Program-made: the position numbers and the translations under genes | Source: Diphasiastrum complanatum | Lineage: Eukaryota > Streptophyta > Lycopodiopsida > Lycopodiales > Lycopodiaceae | Assembly: GCA_029204225.1 (NCBI GenBank) | Contig: CM055105.1 | Location: 11,289,730 to 11,353,729 of the forward strand | DNA length: 64,000 bases | Reading direction: 5' to 3' | The notes under the pieces: generated by a model | Told to the model about the DNA's origin: nothing | Seen by the model: only the letters and a program-made list of their open reading frames with translations | Database searches by the model: none | Shown here: piece after piece, positions 45,964 to 55,800 of the stretch | Layout: each line of letters begins with the position of its first letter | Numbering within the stretch: position 1 is the first letter of the stretch

Positions 45964-46884
45964 TCACCATATCCATGATAAGATCTCTTTGGTAGAGATC
46001 TCTTGCCAATGCCTTTGAAGAGTGCTCCACCAATATGCCACTATTATCATGGGCTTCCTCCATGCTTGATGATGATCTTTGCCTTGAAAGTTCCACTTGC
46101 ATGATGGATGCACCATAAATAGAGAAATCTGAGGCTTCCAAGCCTCATAAGGATCATGGAGATCAAGATCATAAGATGTGAAACAATGATGATTATCAAG
46201 ATTATGCTTTCTAGCTTGACTAGTCCACATACAATGAACTATATCCATGATGGATCTAATCTTGATATCAAAGACCATCTTGATCTTTTTTAGGCTAGTT
46301 ACTCTCTCAAGGATGTAAGTGTCCACTTTGGATGCTTCACTTAATCTCAAGAGGAGTTTACAATTTGCCTCAAAACATGTGAAAACATGATTTTCAAAAA
46401 AGTGAGTACCAAGCTCAATCTTGTTCTTACTAGAATCAAGAGCATACTTTTGACAATACAATATCTTGCTTTCAAAAAGTATTGGAAACACATCTAAGTC
46501 AATAATGACAAAAAACATGTCCATACCATAAGCATCATACAAAACTAGTATAGCTTTTCTTGAACTTTGAGATCCAAAAAATTCAATGAAGCAAGATAGC
46601 ATTTCAAGCAAAGGAAGAGAAGCATATATGAATGTGTTGTAGTAGATACAACATGAAAGATGCCCCTCTTTGCCATGTAAGGTGAGCCATAAAGACTCGG
46701 CCATGCATCTTGAAGATCTTCTTGAAATCATATGAAGAAGAAACTCCTCCTCACACATTGGCCCCATCATAACTTGAATACCTTCAAAAAGGATAACTTG
46801 TGATGCTTCTTGAGAAGTCTTGATCTCGGCCACTTCCAAGATTGAATCTTCATGCAATATGACATCTCTATTCACGATCACATT
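45964..46884 (-). CDS. Unknown 305-codon frame in place of RT/RNase H
   Basis: It begins NVIVNRDVILHED, the copia text that joins integrase to RT, in the same frame as the preceding ORF and separated from it only by the TAA at 46885. After that, nothing matches RT or RNase H: no KARLVAKG, no YVDD and no TEAEY block. It reads as an uninterrupted, partly hydrophobic then basic sequence (IIDLDVFPILFESKILYCQK, LERVTSLKKIKMVFDIKIRS, HCMWTSQARKHN). Near its 3' end another frame is also open (PLADLHFLCIPKDPVKKIYK), so the true frame there is unsure. It could be captured sequence, a diverged accessory ORF or noncoding filler that has not yet decayed. Confidence 0.5.
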   Translation of the reverse strand, partial: NVIVNRDVILHEDSILEVAEIKTSQEASQVILFEGIQVMMGPMCEEEFLLHMISRRSSRCMAESLWLTLHGKEGHLSCCIYYNTFIYASLPLLEMLSCFIEFFGSQSSRKAILVLYDAYGMDMFFVIIDLDVFPILFESKILYCQKYALDSSKNKIELGTHFFENHVFTCFEANCKLLLRLSEASKVDTYILERVTSLKKIKMVFDIKIRSIMDIVHCMWTSQARKHNLDNHHCFTSYDLDLHDPYEAWKPQISLFMVHPSCKWNFQGKDHHQAWRKPMIIVAYWWSTLQRHWQEISTKEILSWIW

Positions 46885-47952
46885 TTAAATAGAGAGTGTA
46901 AAGACACTAAAGGCCTCCTTGATGGATGAGTATCCAATCATGATCCATGAGCTTGGATCATCCTTCCTTCTTGTTTCCAAGGGAATATGTGCAATGCAAG
47001 CACTACCAAGTTCACTAAGGTGATCAACCTTAGGCTTCATCTTGAATAAAACTTCATATGGTGCTATTCCTTCAAGAGCTCCAATACTCCTCAAAGCTTT
47101 GATCTTCAATGAGAATTTCTTCTCAACATATGCTTTGAATAATAAGGAATAATCATACACCATAATACTTGAAGAGAGAAGATACGTGCATCTTGTGTAA
47201 TCCTCCTCCTTTGAAATATTGGAAATATAAGAAACATCAAGAGAGTTTGCACTCTCACTTGGATCAAATTTGTAGATGCCTTCAAATCTTGATCCATATG
47301 CAAGGATCTCACCATCCTTCTTAATCACACAATTGTCAATATTGAAATTGACATCAAAGCCACTATCAAGAAGTTGGCCAACACTTAAGATGTTCTTTGT
47401 AAGCTTTGGGACAAAAAGAACATTGTTGAGAAAGAGATCTTTAGAAGACGCAAGCTTCAAGGGAATAATCCCTACTCCTTCAATATTGCACTCATGCTTA
47501 CTTGCAAAGTATATGGTCTTCTTGACTCCATCATAAGGCATAATAGATGAAAAAAAGTGCTTGGAGCCACACATATGTGAAGATGCTCCACTATCAATAT
47601 ACCATGAGTCATCCTTGTTGAAGGTGGAAGAGGAGAAGCTTGATGCCATAAGAGAGCCTTCTCCATCACTTGCAATATAGTCTTCTTTCTCATTGGTGAT
47701 GTTGGCTTGATTGAGTTGATTCTTCTTCTTGAAGCAATTGGTGGCATAATGGCCTTTCTTGCCACAATAAAAGCACTTGATCATCTTCTTCTTGAGATTT
47801 GAATTAGAAGCATGAGAGGTATCCTCCTCCTCTCCATCTTGGTCTTTAGCTTTGTCATTAGAGAAGTGATGGTGTTGCTTCTTACTCCTCTCTTTGTGCT
47901 TGGCAAATAGAACTTTGCCATCATCATGATTGAGTGATAGCTTGTCCATCCT
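46885..47952 (-). CDS. Zinc knuckle, protease and integrase pieces of the young element
   Basis: Blocks in order: Lys/His-rich segment, CCHC knuckle CFYCGKKGHYATNC (about 47780), protease SWYIDSGASSHMC (about 47600) with intact DSG, NVLFVPKLTKNILSVGQLL, then FKAYVEKKFSLKIKALRS, which is integrase text just before its second catalytic Asp. That joins directly to IGALEGIAPYEVLFKMKP from the integrase C-terminal domain. The segment with two catalytic residues is therefore deleted in frame. No RT follows. The frame ends at TAA 46885; the same frame continues beyond it. Confidence 0.85.
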   Translation of the reverse strand, partial: RMDKLSLNHDDGKVLFAKHKERSKKQHHHFSNDKAKDQDGEEEDTSHASNSNLKKKMIKCFYCGKKGHYATNCFKKKNQLNQANITNEKEDYIASDGEGSLMASSFSSSTFNKDDSWYIDSGASSHMCGSKHFFSSIMPYDGVKKTIYFASKHECNIEGVGIIPLKLASSKDLFLNNVLFVPKLTKNILSVGQLLDSGFDVNFNIDNCVIKKDGEILAYGSRFEGIYKFDPSESANSLDVSYISNISKEEDYTRCTYLLSSSIMVYDYSLLFKAYVEKKFSLKIKALRSIGALEGIAPYEVLFKMKPKVDHLSELGSACIAHIPLETRRKDDPSSWIMIGYSSIKEAFSVFTLSI

Positions 47953-48524
47953 CAAGAGTTTGTACTCTTGTCTTGATTCTTCAGAAAAAGGGCCTCCAAA
48001 CTTGGTAGCTCCTCCTTAATAGCATAGGATTGGACAAGGTTGTCATATTCATCTCTCAAGCCATTGAGAATGACTTGGACTAGCTCACTTTGATTGATTG
48101 AGTCACCAATACATGCAAGCCCCCTATGAATATCCTTGACTCTCAAAACATAATTAGATGCACTCTCATCACTCTTTTGACTACTTTGGAATATTTGATT
48201 TCTAAGAGTGAGGAGCCTAGAGGTGTTCTTAGCCTCATAGATGGACTTGAGACAATCCCAAGCTTCCTTGGATGTAGAACAATCACCAATCTCCCTCAAT
48301 ATCTCATTAGAGACATTCATCTTAATGTAGTGGAGAGCCATCCTAGCTCTCTTCTTGTATTTTTGTACTTCTTGAAGGACTTGAGGCTCCTCCTCAATCC
48401 CAAGTACAATGTCCATCACATCTTGGAGTATCAAGATGGACTCCATCCTCAACTTCCATATTGAATAATTGGAAGTAGACAATCTCTCACTTGGTTGCAA
48501 CAAGTATGAACTAATTGAAGTCAT
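47952..48524 (-). CDS. gag N-terminal domain of the young element
   Basis: ATG at 48524 gives 190 codons. Blocks: LSTSNYSIWKLRMESILIL, MDIVLGIEEEP, EAWDCLKSIYEA and YVLRVKDIHRGLACIGDSI, the UBN2/gag domain of plant copia elements that forms the particle. The frame ends at TGA 47952. One base more in the run of five A at 47985-47989 (plus strand) would join it to the next frame, which reads EESRQEYKLLRMDKLSLN across the overlap. This is either a recent one-base loss or a -1 ribosomal frameshift point. Confidence 0.88.
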   Translation of the reverse strand: MTSISSYLLQPSERLSTSNYSIWKLRMESILILQDVMDIVLGIEEEPQVLQEVQKYKKRARMALHYIKMNVSNEILREIGDCSTSKEAWDCLKSIYEAKNTSRLLTLRNQIFQSSQKSDESASNYVLRVKDIHRGLACIGDSINQSELVQVILNGLRDEYDNLVQSYAIKEELPSLEALFLKNQDKSTNS

Positions 48525-49269
48525 GTAAAGTGGAGATAAATAAAAGTGATGAACAAAAAATGTTGCTTCTCTCTCACTATAGGATCCAATAATGGTGTGC
48601 TACCATCTCCTATGCAAGATCTTGCAACAAACTGTGAGATGATTCTCACTAGCTATCTCAATCTCTCCAAAACTAGATCTACTTCACATCAAATGATAGA
48701 GTATGGGCAAAGTTAGGATCAAACACTCTTAGAACGTGTGAAATACACTAAGAAACCAAATTTGACTCAAATACAATGATATTGCATGAAACAAAATGGC
48801 TAAGATCTCAAAACAATGCCTAGATCACATATAGATGAGATTGGTAAGATTCAACTGTGATTTTGGATCAAAGAGGCAATCTTTTGACCAAACCAAATGT
48901 GTCCACCCAGGTCTAGGTGCCCTACCTAACCCTCTTCAAAAGCTTATACCTTTTGATTGGCTCAACCAAATGGAATGAAACTGATTGCATCAGAAACTAG
49001 ACAAAAATAGCTTCAAAACAAGCTATCTAGCAATATTTTTGGATCAAACGTGAAAGAGAACTCCCAAACTGAAATTGGATGTTCCTCACACGTGTCTGAA
49101 CACCTGATTCCGTACAGTACCAGGTTAGACCCAATCAATGTCCTTTTGATCTCTTTTGATCCAAAATTGAACAAGATAGCTAGGAAAATGGGCCTTGACA
49201 ATTTCTAGCTCAAGATTGATGAATAGTTTTCATTCAAATGGATCAAAATGCATGGTAACCTTAGGTAGG
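48525..49269 (-). other. Leader of the young element
   Basis: About 745 bases between the primer site and the gag ATG. No frame of note; the 62-codon frame at 49013-49201 is not supported. Confidence 0.6.
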
Positions 49270-49280
49270 CTCTGATACCA
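49270..49280 (-). promoter_or_regulatory. Primer-binding site of the young element
   Basis: The minus strand reads TGGTATCAGAG directly next to the 5' LTR, the standard initiator tRNA-Met site of copia elements. Confidence 0.92.
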
Positions 49281-50100
49281 TGTTGAATTTCACACGTGTG
49301 GATTGTCCACTACATGTACTTGTGATCTCCTAAGGTGTGTAGATGCACCAAGATCAAGACTAGATTGAGATTCAAGATCTATCTTTGATTCTATGGCAAA
49401 AACACACTACTACATGCATTCAATCACTTCCAACTCTCACTCACACGTGTGGGAAGTGTTCCAAAAGTATTCTAAGTAAAAACAAGCTGCTCTCCTCGGG
49501 TAGAGAGAGAAAAACAATCATGAGCTCTCGGGTAGAGAGAGAAAGCTAGAAATTCAACGACACTCAAAATCCACGTAATCACCAAATCAATTAGCTTCAA
49601 AATGAGGAGTACAATGATACTAATAGATTCATGAGCTACCACTATGCTTAACTATGATTGGATCACACTTTTCCACCTCTTAATCCTATTGGACCATTGA
49701 TCCATGCACCTCTAAATTCTATTGGACTATATTCAAGCACACCTCAATTTTCTATTGGACCTCACAAGGTTCCACCTCTAAATCCTATTGGACCTCTTAA
49801 GCTTCATCAAACAAAAGCATGACACTTGTCTACACTCTGATTGGCACAAGTTTGGCTCTATTTTGGCTCAATAGTGGCATTACAAGTGGAAATGGATAAT
49901 TTGCCATCTATGCCAAATTTGACCCTATCAACTTCCTACACCTAAATGCTTGACTATGAAATTCTATGAGACCCCTATATCAAACATTTTGATTTACTTT
50001 ACAATTCTCCACACGTGGGAACATCCTCCACACATGTGAGATTCACTTACAAACTTCTATCATAAAAAATACCAAGCTAGATTTTTGCCAATTTCTCACA
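49281..50100 (-). repeat. 5' LTR of the young element
   Basis: In sense (minus) orientation it starts TGTGAGAAATTGGCAAAAATC. U3 has six CCAAT boxes with (A/G)GAGGT blocks between them, R/U5 has two CTCTCTCTACCCGAG blocks, and it ends GAAATTCAACA. ACACGTGT motifs (G-box core ACGT) occur near 49293 and 49443. Confidence 0.95.
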
Positions 50101-50105
50101 CTCTT

Positions 50106-50460
50106 GACGTTGTTTGAAATTCTAGTTCTTAGCTCAAAAAATAGCATAAATTTCTATCTTGCATTATGTATCAGTCATGTTTTATTGACATAAATGATTG
50201 GGCACACACTAAAATCTATGATTTTACTATTCTAGGTTACTTTTGTGATGAATTGCTTCCTACTTTGTGGTTTCTTCTTTGTTTACCATATTCTCAAATA
50301 ATTACTCGAAAAGAGTTTCTAAGATTCGTGCTTTGCCAAATATGTCTATAAAGACATCCATTATTTTTCAAATCTACAAGTTTGATAAGTGTTTCTTCCT
50401 TGGTTCTGGTAGAAATCACGTATTCAAATTTGGCTACCTGAGTAAAACGATTTAAGAATC
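50106..50460 (+). pseudogene. Weak older copia remnant
   Basis: About 50360-50450 reads KFDKCFFLGSGRNHVFKFG, resembling the (K)YDKCIFLGY...GYKLW segment after copia integrase. It is short and the flanks do not add support. Confidence 0.3.
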
Positions 50461-52867
50461 GAAGAGCATATCATAGTAAGTTGCACAAGCATCTCTCACT
50501 TTTGTCTATCAAGGTACTCTTTGATGCTTTGGAAATATCATTGTTAGCATGCTGTATTTGGCGTATAGATCTTCTGTTGCTTCTAGAGTATGGTGGATGC
50601 TGCATATTTTGAGATAGCAATTTGCAATGCTTTCATTTCCTTTTCATACTAGATAGAAAAAGTTCTTCACATCATATTGCTAGTATATTTCAAAAACTTG
50701 TGTGTATTTTTATGAATTCACAAAAAATTGTGTTGTTATCAATTATTTTAATAATTATTGAAACTAAAATTCCAAGTTTGAATGTGGCTTGGATGTTTGA
50801 TAGTTTAAAACAATCAAATTTTGAGAGTGAAAAATACACCTAGATGCTAGACATAATCAAAGAACATAGAAGATAACAATTGTAGGTAGAGATAAGGTTT
50901 AAGAAAAATTGCTAGTAGGTGATCTTGTCCTGCTAATTCTTCTCGCAATTGGTCTATGAACAAAACGGGCTAGTATTTTTTTTTTTGGATTTTTTTGTTC
51001 AATTGTTATAGTCTACACAAAGTCTTGCTTACGCAAAGAGCTCAACATTCTTCAATCTTTCTAACACGGTGTACACTCCTACCCTTGAATGGTAAGGCAA
51101 TCTTCAAGTCTAAGCCCTTTTAGATCAATCTAATCCCATGCAAAAACACGTTGATATTCTCAAAAGCTTCTCTTGTTGACTCTCTAAGATGGGCCCCTAA
51201 GTTGATATTTTTTGGATTTGTTTCATTCCCTAGATTTACCAAATGGATATCTATGTCACATACCTTTGGGAGTTATCCTTCAAGGGTATTCCTTGATTTC
51301 TAATGAGCGGATCCTTCGGGCAATTAGTAACAGACCTAACATAGCTTTTTAATTTTTCATGAGGTAAGCAATCAACTCTTCATACAATCATCAACCCTTA
51401 TCAAGTTGCTCCCAATAGACGCACCAAAATGTTAGGCAAATCTCAAAGAGGGATTGATCCGTAAGGGAAGAGTCTAAGTGTGAATAGCACTACAATTGCA
51501 AAAGTATCATGTCGTTACAAGAGTGTCAAGGCATCTTTGTCAAGGTTGACAAAGCCAAAACATGCTCTACCACCACACCATACTCACTAGTTGATAATAA
51601 TAAAAAAGGCCTTTAGATGCACGATCTGGAAAGAGTGGTTCAATCACCCATCATTTATGTGTCCTAGATAAAATCAACCTTTGCTAATTAGGTGAAATTT
51701 GTAGATTAATTCTAACATAATCTAGCCCTCTTTTGAAGCTTAATGGCTATTTGTAGTCCATACTCAATACTCAGCTCTAGGATCTCTTCCTGATCTTTCA
51801 ATAAAATTTGCCAAGTTCTCTAGAGAATACTCTCGGAGAAAATATTCCAAAGCATGCTTTTGTGTACTAGTGGTGGTCACATTGTCTTGTATCCATCAAT
51901 ATTAATCAGTCAATATGTAATTTTAAAATGAAATTTCATGATGATGTTTGAATTGTGAAATTCTTATTACCACCTCACAAGTATTTATGGAAGTCTCAAG
52001 TGTAAAAAGGATAGCTATATCTCTACATTCACATATTCATTCGTCGATGGCCCTATACTCCAAGAAGAATCCATACTAAGCATTCCAAGAATGCCTCTAC
52101 AAGCCTCATCAAGATGATAGGGCTTTTTCTCAGATCAGACATGATGATGGTAGGAAAATGGAAACCTCAATACCTCAAGTTGTAGATATCTAATCAGCAA
52201 AGCTATAACAAGACAAATCTGTGGATTGCTACAAGGAAGATACTAAGGTAAATAGATCCTAGAAAAAGTCTGTATAAGTTAGCACAGTGGCCTATTGTAG
52301 GAAAAACGCTGACAAAGAAATATTCAGAAAATGAGACAACAAGGTGTCACAGAGTGGTGACAACTTGAAAATTGGTACCTCAACTTCTAGACATCAATTT
52401 TAATAGGGGATTCAAACAATCAAATTTGCCATGTCTACTTAATTTGAGAAAGTTTCAATGGAATCCAATATGTGCACATTGGATCATGAATCAAACAAAC
52501 TTTATACAAACCAAAGATAAAAAGTTCAGCATACTTGCACAATATTTTAATTTATGTCACTTCAGCTTCCGAATTCCCCCAAACAAACTTAGAAAAACTG
52601 GTTATTCAGGATGCTTGTGACATGTTGCAAAGCGTCACATGGGTTTCAGTACACACATCTTCACCACCAATCTTTTCATTTTCATTGAGAACTTTTGAAG
52701 CTCAAAAGAATATCAAAATCCCAGTTTGAGTACCCACATATGTTAAAAACCACCACCTCAGTTCATGGCAGTTTTTGAGCACCCAAATACCTGTCTTTCT
52801 GATGTGCCAAGTGTCCTGTTCTTCAAATTGGCTTGCATGATCGGATAGTGCATGCAAAGTACCTTGT
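50461..52867. other. Intergenic, mostly unassigned
   Basis: AT-rich with no supported gene. Around 51080-51180 the minus strand loosely resembles the gypsy protease-RT linker at 41780-41900, too weak to call. The right end should hold the 3' UTR of the gene ending at 52868. Confidence 0.35.
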
Positions 52868-55800
52868 TCACATTGTTCTTCTATTGGCAAGCTTTTCTAA
52901 TTCATTCTCTAACGCTTGCACCTCCTTACTAACTTCTTTCAAATTGCACACAACTTTCTCTGAATGAAATCCATCGCTCTGGCTTTGAAAACCCTAGCAA
53001 AAAGAAAGTCAAATCAAAACTATTTTGAGAGATTTTAGGTTTTAGCCTTTCGAGAGTTCAAGACTGAAAAGTCACAATAAACTTATTTAAACTTCTAGGA
53101 CTTCATAGCTTCGACAGATTCCAGCAGCTCAATAAAACGTCATGGAAAGGCTCCATGTCTTCACATAAGTACCCTTTCAAAACCCGCTGATGCAGACAGA
53201 TTCATAAGTATCCCTGGTGGTAGAGCATCTTCAAGAATTTTCAAAAGGTTCTCCTCACACTGTTGAGCCTGACAAACAAGAGCTTAAATGAGTCTTTGGC
53301 AAATGAAGTGCTCGTTTCTTACCACTTTCCAGAACATTATGATCTTTTATGGCATCTTTCTCAATTTACTTATTCAACGGAAAAATTGCATGTATTAAGT
53401 CATTATTGTTGACTAGAGGCCTTTCATCCAACTTCATGCTTCCCTGTCATTTGATCTTTTCTAGGTAAGGCATAGTCTGACTTAATACATTATTTATTTG
53501 CTCAAAAGAGTACCAAACAGGAGAAAAATTTAACCTGCAAAAATTGGCGTTGCTCACACTTTACTAGCATAGCCTGCAAGATGATAGTAGAATGGAAAAT
53601 TCAGGTATTTCACAATACATACTAGGTCTGGCATACCTTTCGATCATAGATTGTATATCATAAGTTGCTCTTTCCTTTGTAAGGGGACATAACCCAGGAC
53701 CTTTGGATTTTGTTTCACCAGTTTACTAGATGTGTTGCATACTTTAACAGGATGTCTAGATCGAAATCACAACATATTATGCCCATTAGTGATCTCTTGA
53801 AGTGCACCTATTTAAATTAATAGCAAACCTTAATCTCACTTCTTTGAGAGAACAAAAAGACTCGCAAAACTGAATTCGTCAATGGCAAGCTTCAAATAAA
53901 AGTTTGTTGATATGACCTTTCTTATGGAATTGAACCACTCGTGCAGAGCAGGAACTAACTTCAGAAGTTTTGCAGGCTCTACTTTTGTAGCTTGCAATTT
54001 TTGCAATGCCATCTCTACCTGATACAACTTGGCTCTGGTTGCCTTTTCTCTTAATTGGCAGTCAATGAGTTCATCTTCTTTCTTCAGTAATCCCCTGCTT
54101 GAAGCATTACAGAAGCTTAACAATGTCGCAAGTTACCCAAAAATGTGAAGACAAAAATTTCACTCACTAGTCACCGTAATCTTATTTGACCTCTACCCTT
54201 TTCAAGTTAGCAAAATCTTATGCTTCTTTAGTGATATTCTAAACTGTTGCACTGTAGAGATAAGCAGTAGAGGATGACAAGCACAATCGCAGACTGCACA
54301 TGCGACAAACCTATCATAGTGGTTTCGTTCAGTGGAACTGGCCATGGTGAGCTGGTTAGACCAAAAGAACACCTGCGAGCCTGATAAGGTGAGCAAGGTT
54401 CCAGGCGGAACCGGTGAACTAAAGCCAATGCCACAGCATGGTAGCAACTTCTTTCTTTGTAACTTTCAGCAAGAAACTAGTTATGAACAAAACAGTCATG
54501 TTGATGAGGTGTCTACCATTCATTGGAGAGTCATAAAGGATGTGCAGAAATTCTGCCAGGTAACCGGTTTCCATCTACTCCCAAAAAATAAAGATAGCTA
54601 CTACATGTCTAGTTACTTCTGAAAAAAGCTATGCTCAAGTTTTGCACCTTTGAAGAAAGTTGACTCGCTGCAAAGCATCCTCTAAGTTCTGCCTTTGTAT
54701 ATCAAATTGCCTGCAACGTCCATAAAGCACAGCTCTATCTTGTGATTGATAGATTCAAAAGAATAACTATTACATCACTCTTACGAAAGTTGCAAAACTA
54801 CTTATACAATTATCATCGGACAATAAGAGGAAGCATGTCATGTGAAAGACCTTCAGGGTGACTTCATATAGGAGACCGGCAAGTGGAGAGGGCATAGAAT
54901 ACTCCTCACATTGGTTGAGGCCAATTCAAGTGCCTTCCCTCCCTTTCACACAAGGTGGAACTTACCCTATCCTCCAGAGAGCATGCGGCAAGAATGGATG
55001 CTAAGGTCAGGTAAGTCCACCAGCCGAAGAAGTTCCCCAGGTATGTTCATTTACTTCCAATAAGTGGTGTAACCAAGGTCCCATGTTCAATGAATCCCAT
55101 TGCTTCATTATCCAGATTTTATTTAGGCACTTGCACTTACCTTCCACAAGCGGCCTCGTGTGAAGCCTTATGCTCATATCAATGTGGGGGTAGGCGAGGG
55201 GGTAAGTCCATTTCTTGAAATGCAACTCCCTTGTTTCTGAAACCAGCCTTAGCAGGGAAATCAAATTCATTGTTGGGTTGGAAAAGTCCACTCAGCGTAT
55301 AAATTCTCATGCACTCATGTAGAAGTGTGAAGATCTACTAGGTTCAAAAAGTATATGCAATCCTAGATTGCTAGCATTGTCTATGTCATATGTATACAAT
55401 ATCACATGCAAATGAGAATTTTACAACTATGACTGAACTCCAAATATCAGCGGCCTTTATATAGACCGTGTCCCCACTTTTCATTATTTCATGTGGACCA
55501 CATAGTTACAAGTCTAGGCACTTGGGCACATCATTTCTTACTTAGTTAATAAAGCCAATTATTCCTTATTTCGCTAATATTGAGCAAGATGCATATTCTA
55601 TTCTTATTTCAGGCTCTCAAACTCTATGATTAGGCCTATTAGCCCATTATTATGGTTGATAAATTGGAGATTAGTTTAGTTGGACCAATTATGATCAGAG
55701 TAGCCTACGTCATGTGGGTTCTGGAACGAGTCTTACAAAAATAAATAAAGAAGGCTAAAAAAGGCAGCAGAGCCCGAATTTCCAGACAGTTTGGTTTAGG

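Larger units (their letters stand above)
45018..50100 (-). mobile_element. Very young copia-type LTR retrotransposon lacking RT/RNase H
   Basis: Two 820-bp LTRs (45018-45837 and 49281-50100) have perfect TG...CA ends. Flanks are CTCTT at 45013-45017 and 50101-50105, a perfect 5-bp target duplication. The primer site is at 49270-49280 and a purine tract lies at 45838-45855 (minus strand), so both replication signals are present. The LTRs differ at two positions (45253/49516 and 45267/49530). Inside are gag, zinc knuckle, protease and joined pieces of integrase; RT and RNase H motifs are absent, so it must move with enzymes supplied in trans. An unknown 305-codon frame fills the 3' part. Confidence 0.95.

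Noticed and set aside
50840-51400. Gypsy remnant on the minus strand
   Set aside because: Only a loose word-level likeness to the protease-RT linker at 41.8 kb; no catalytic motif.
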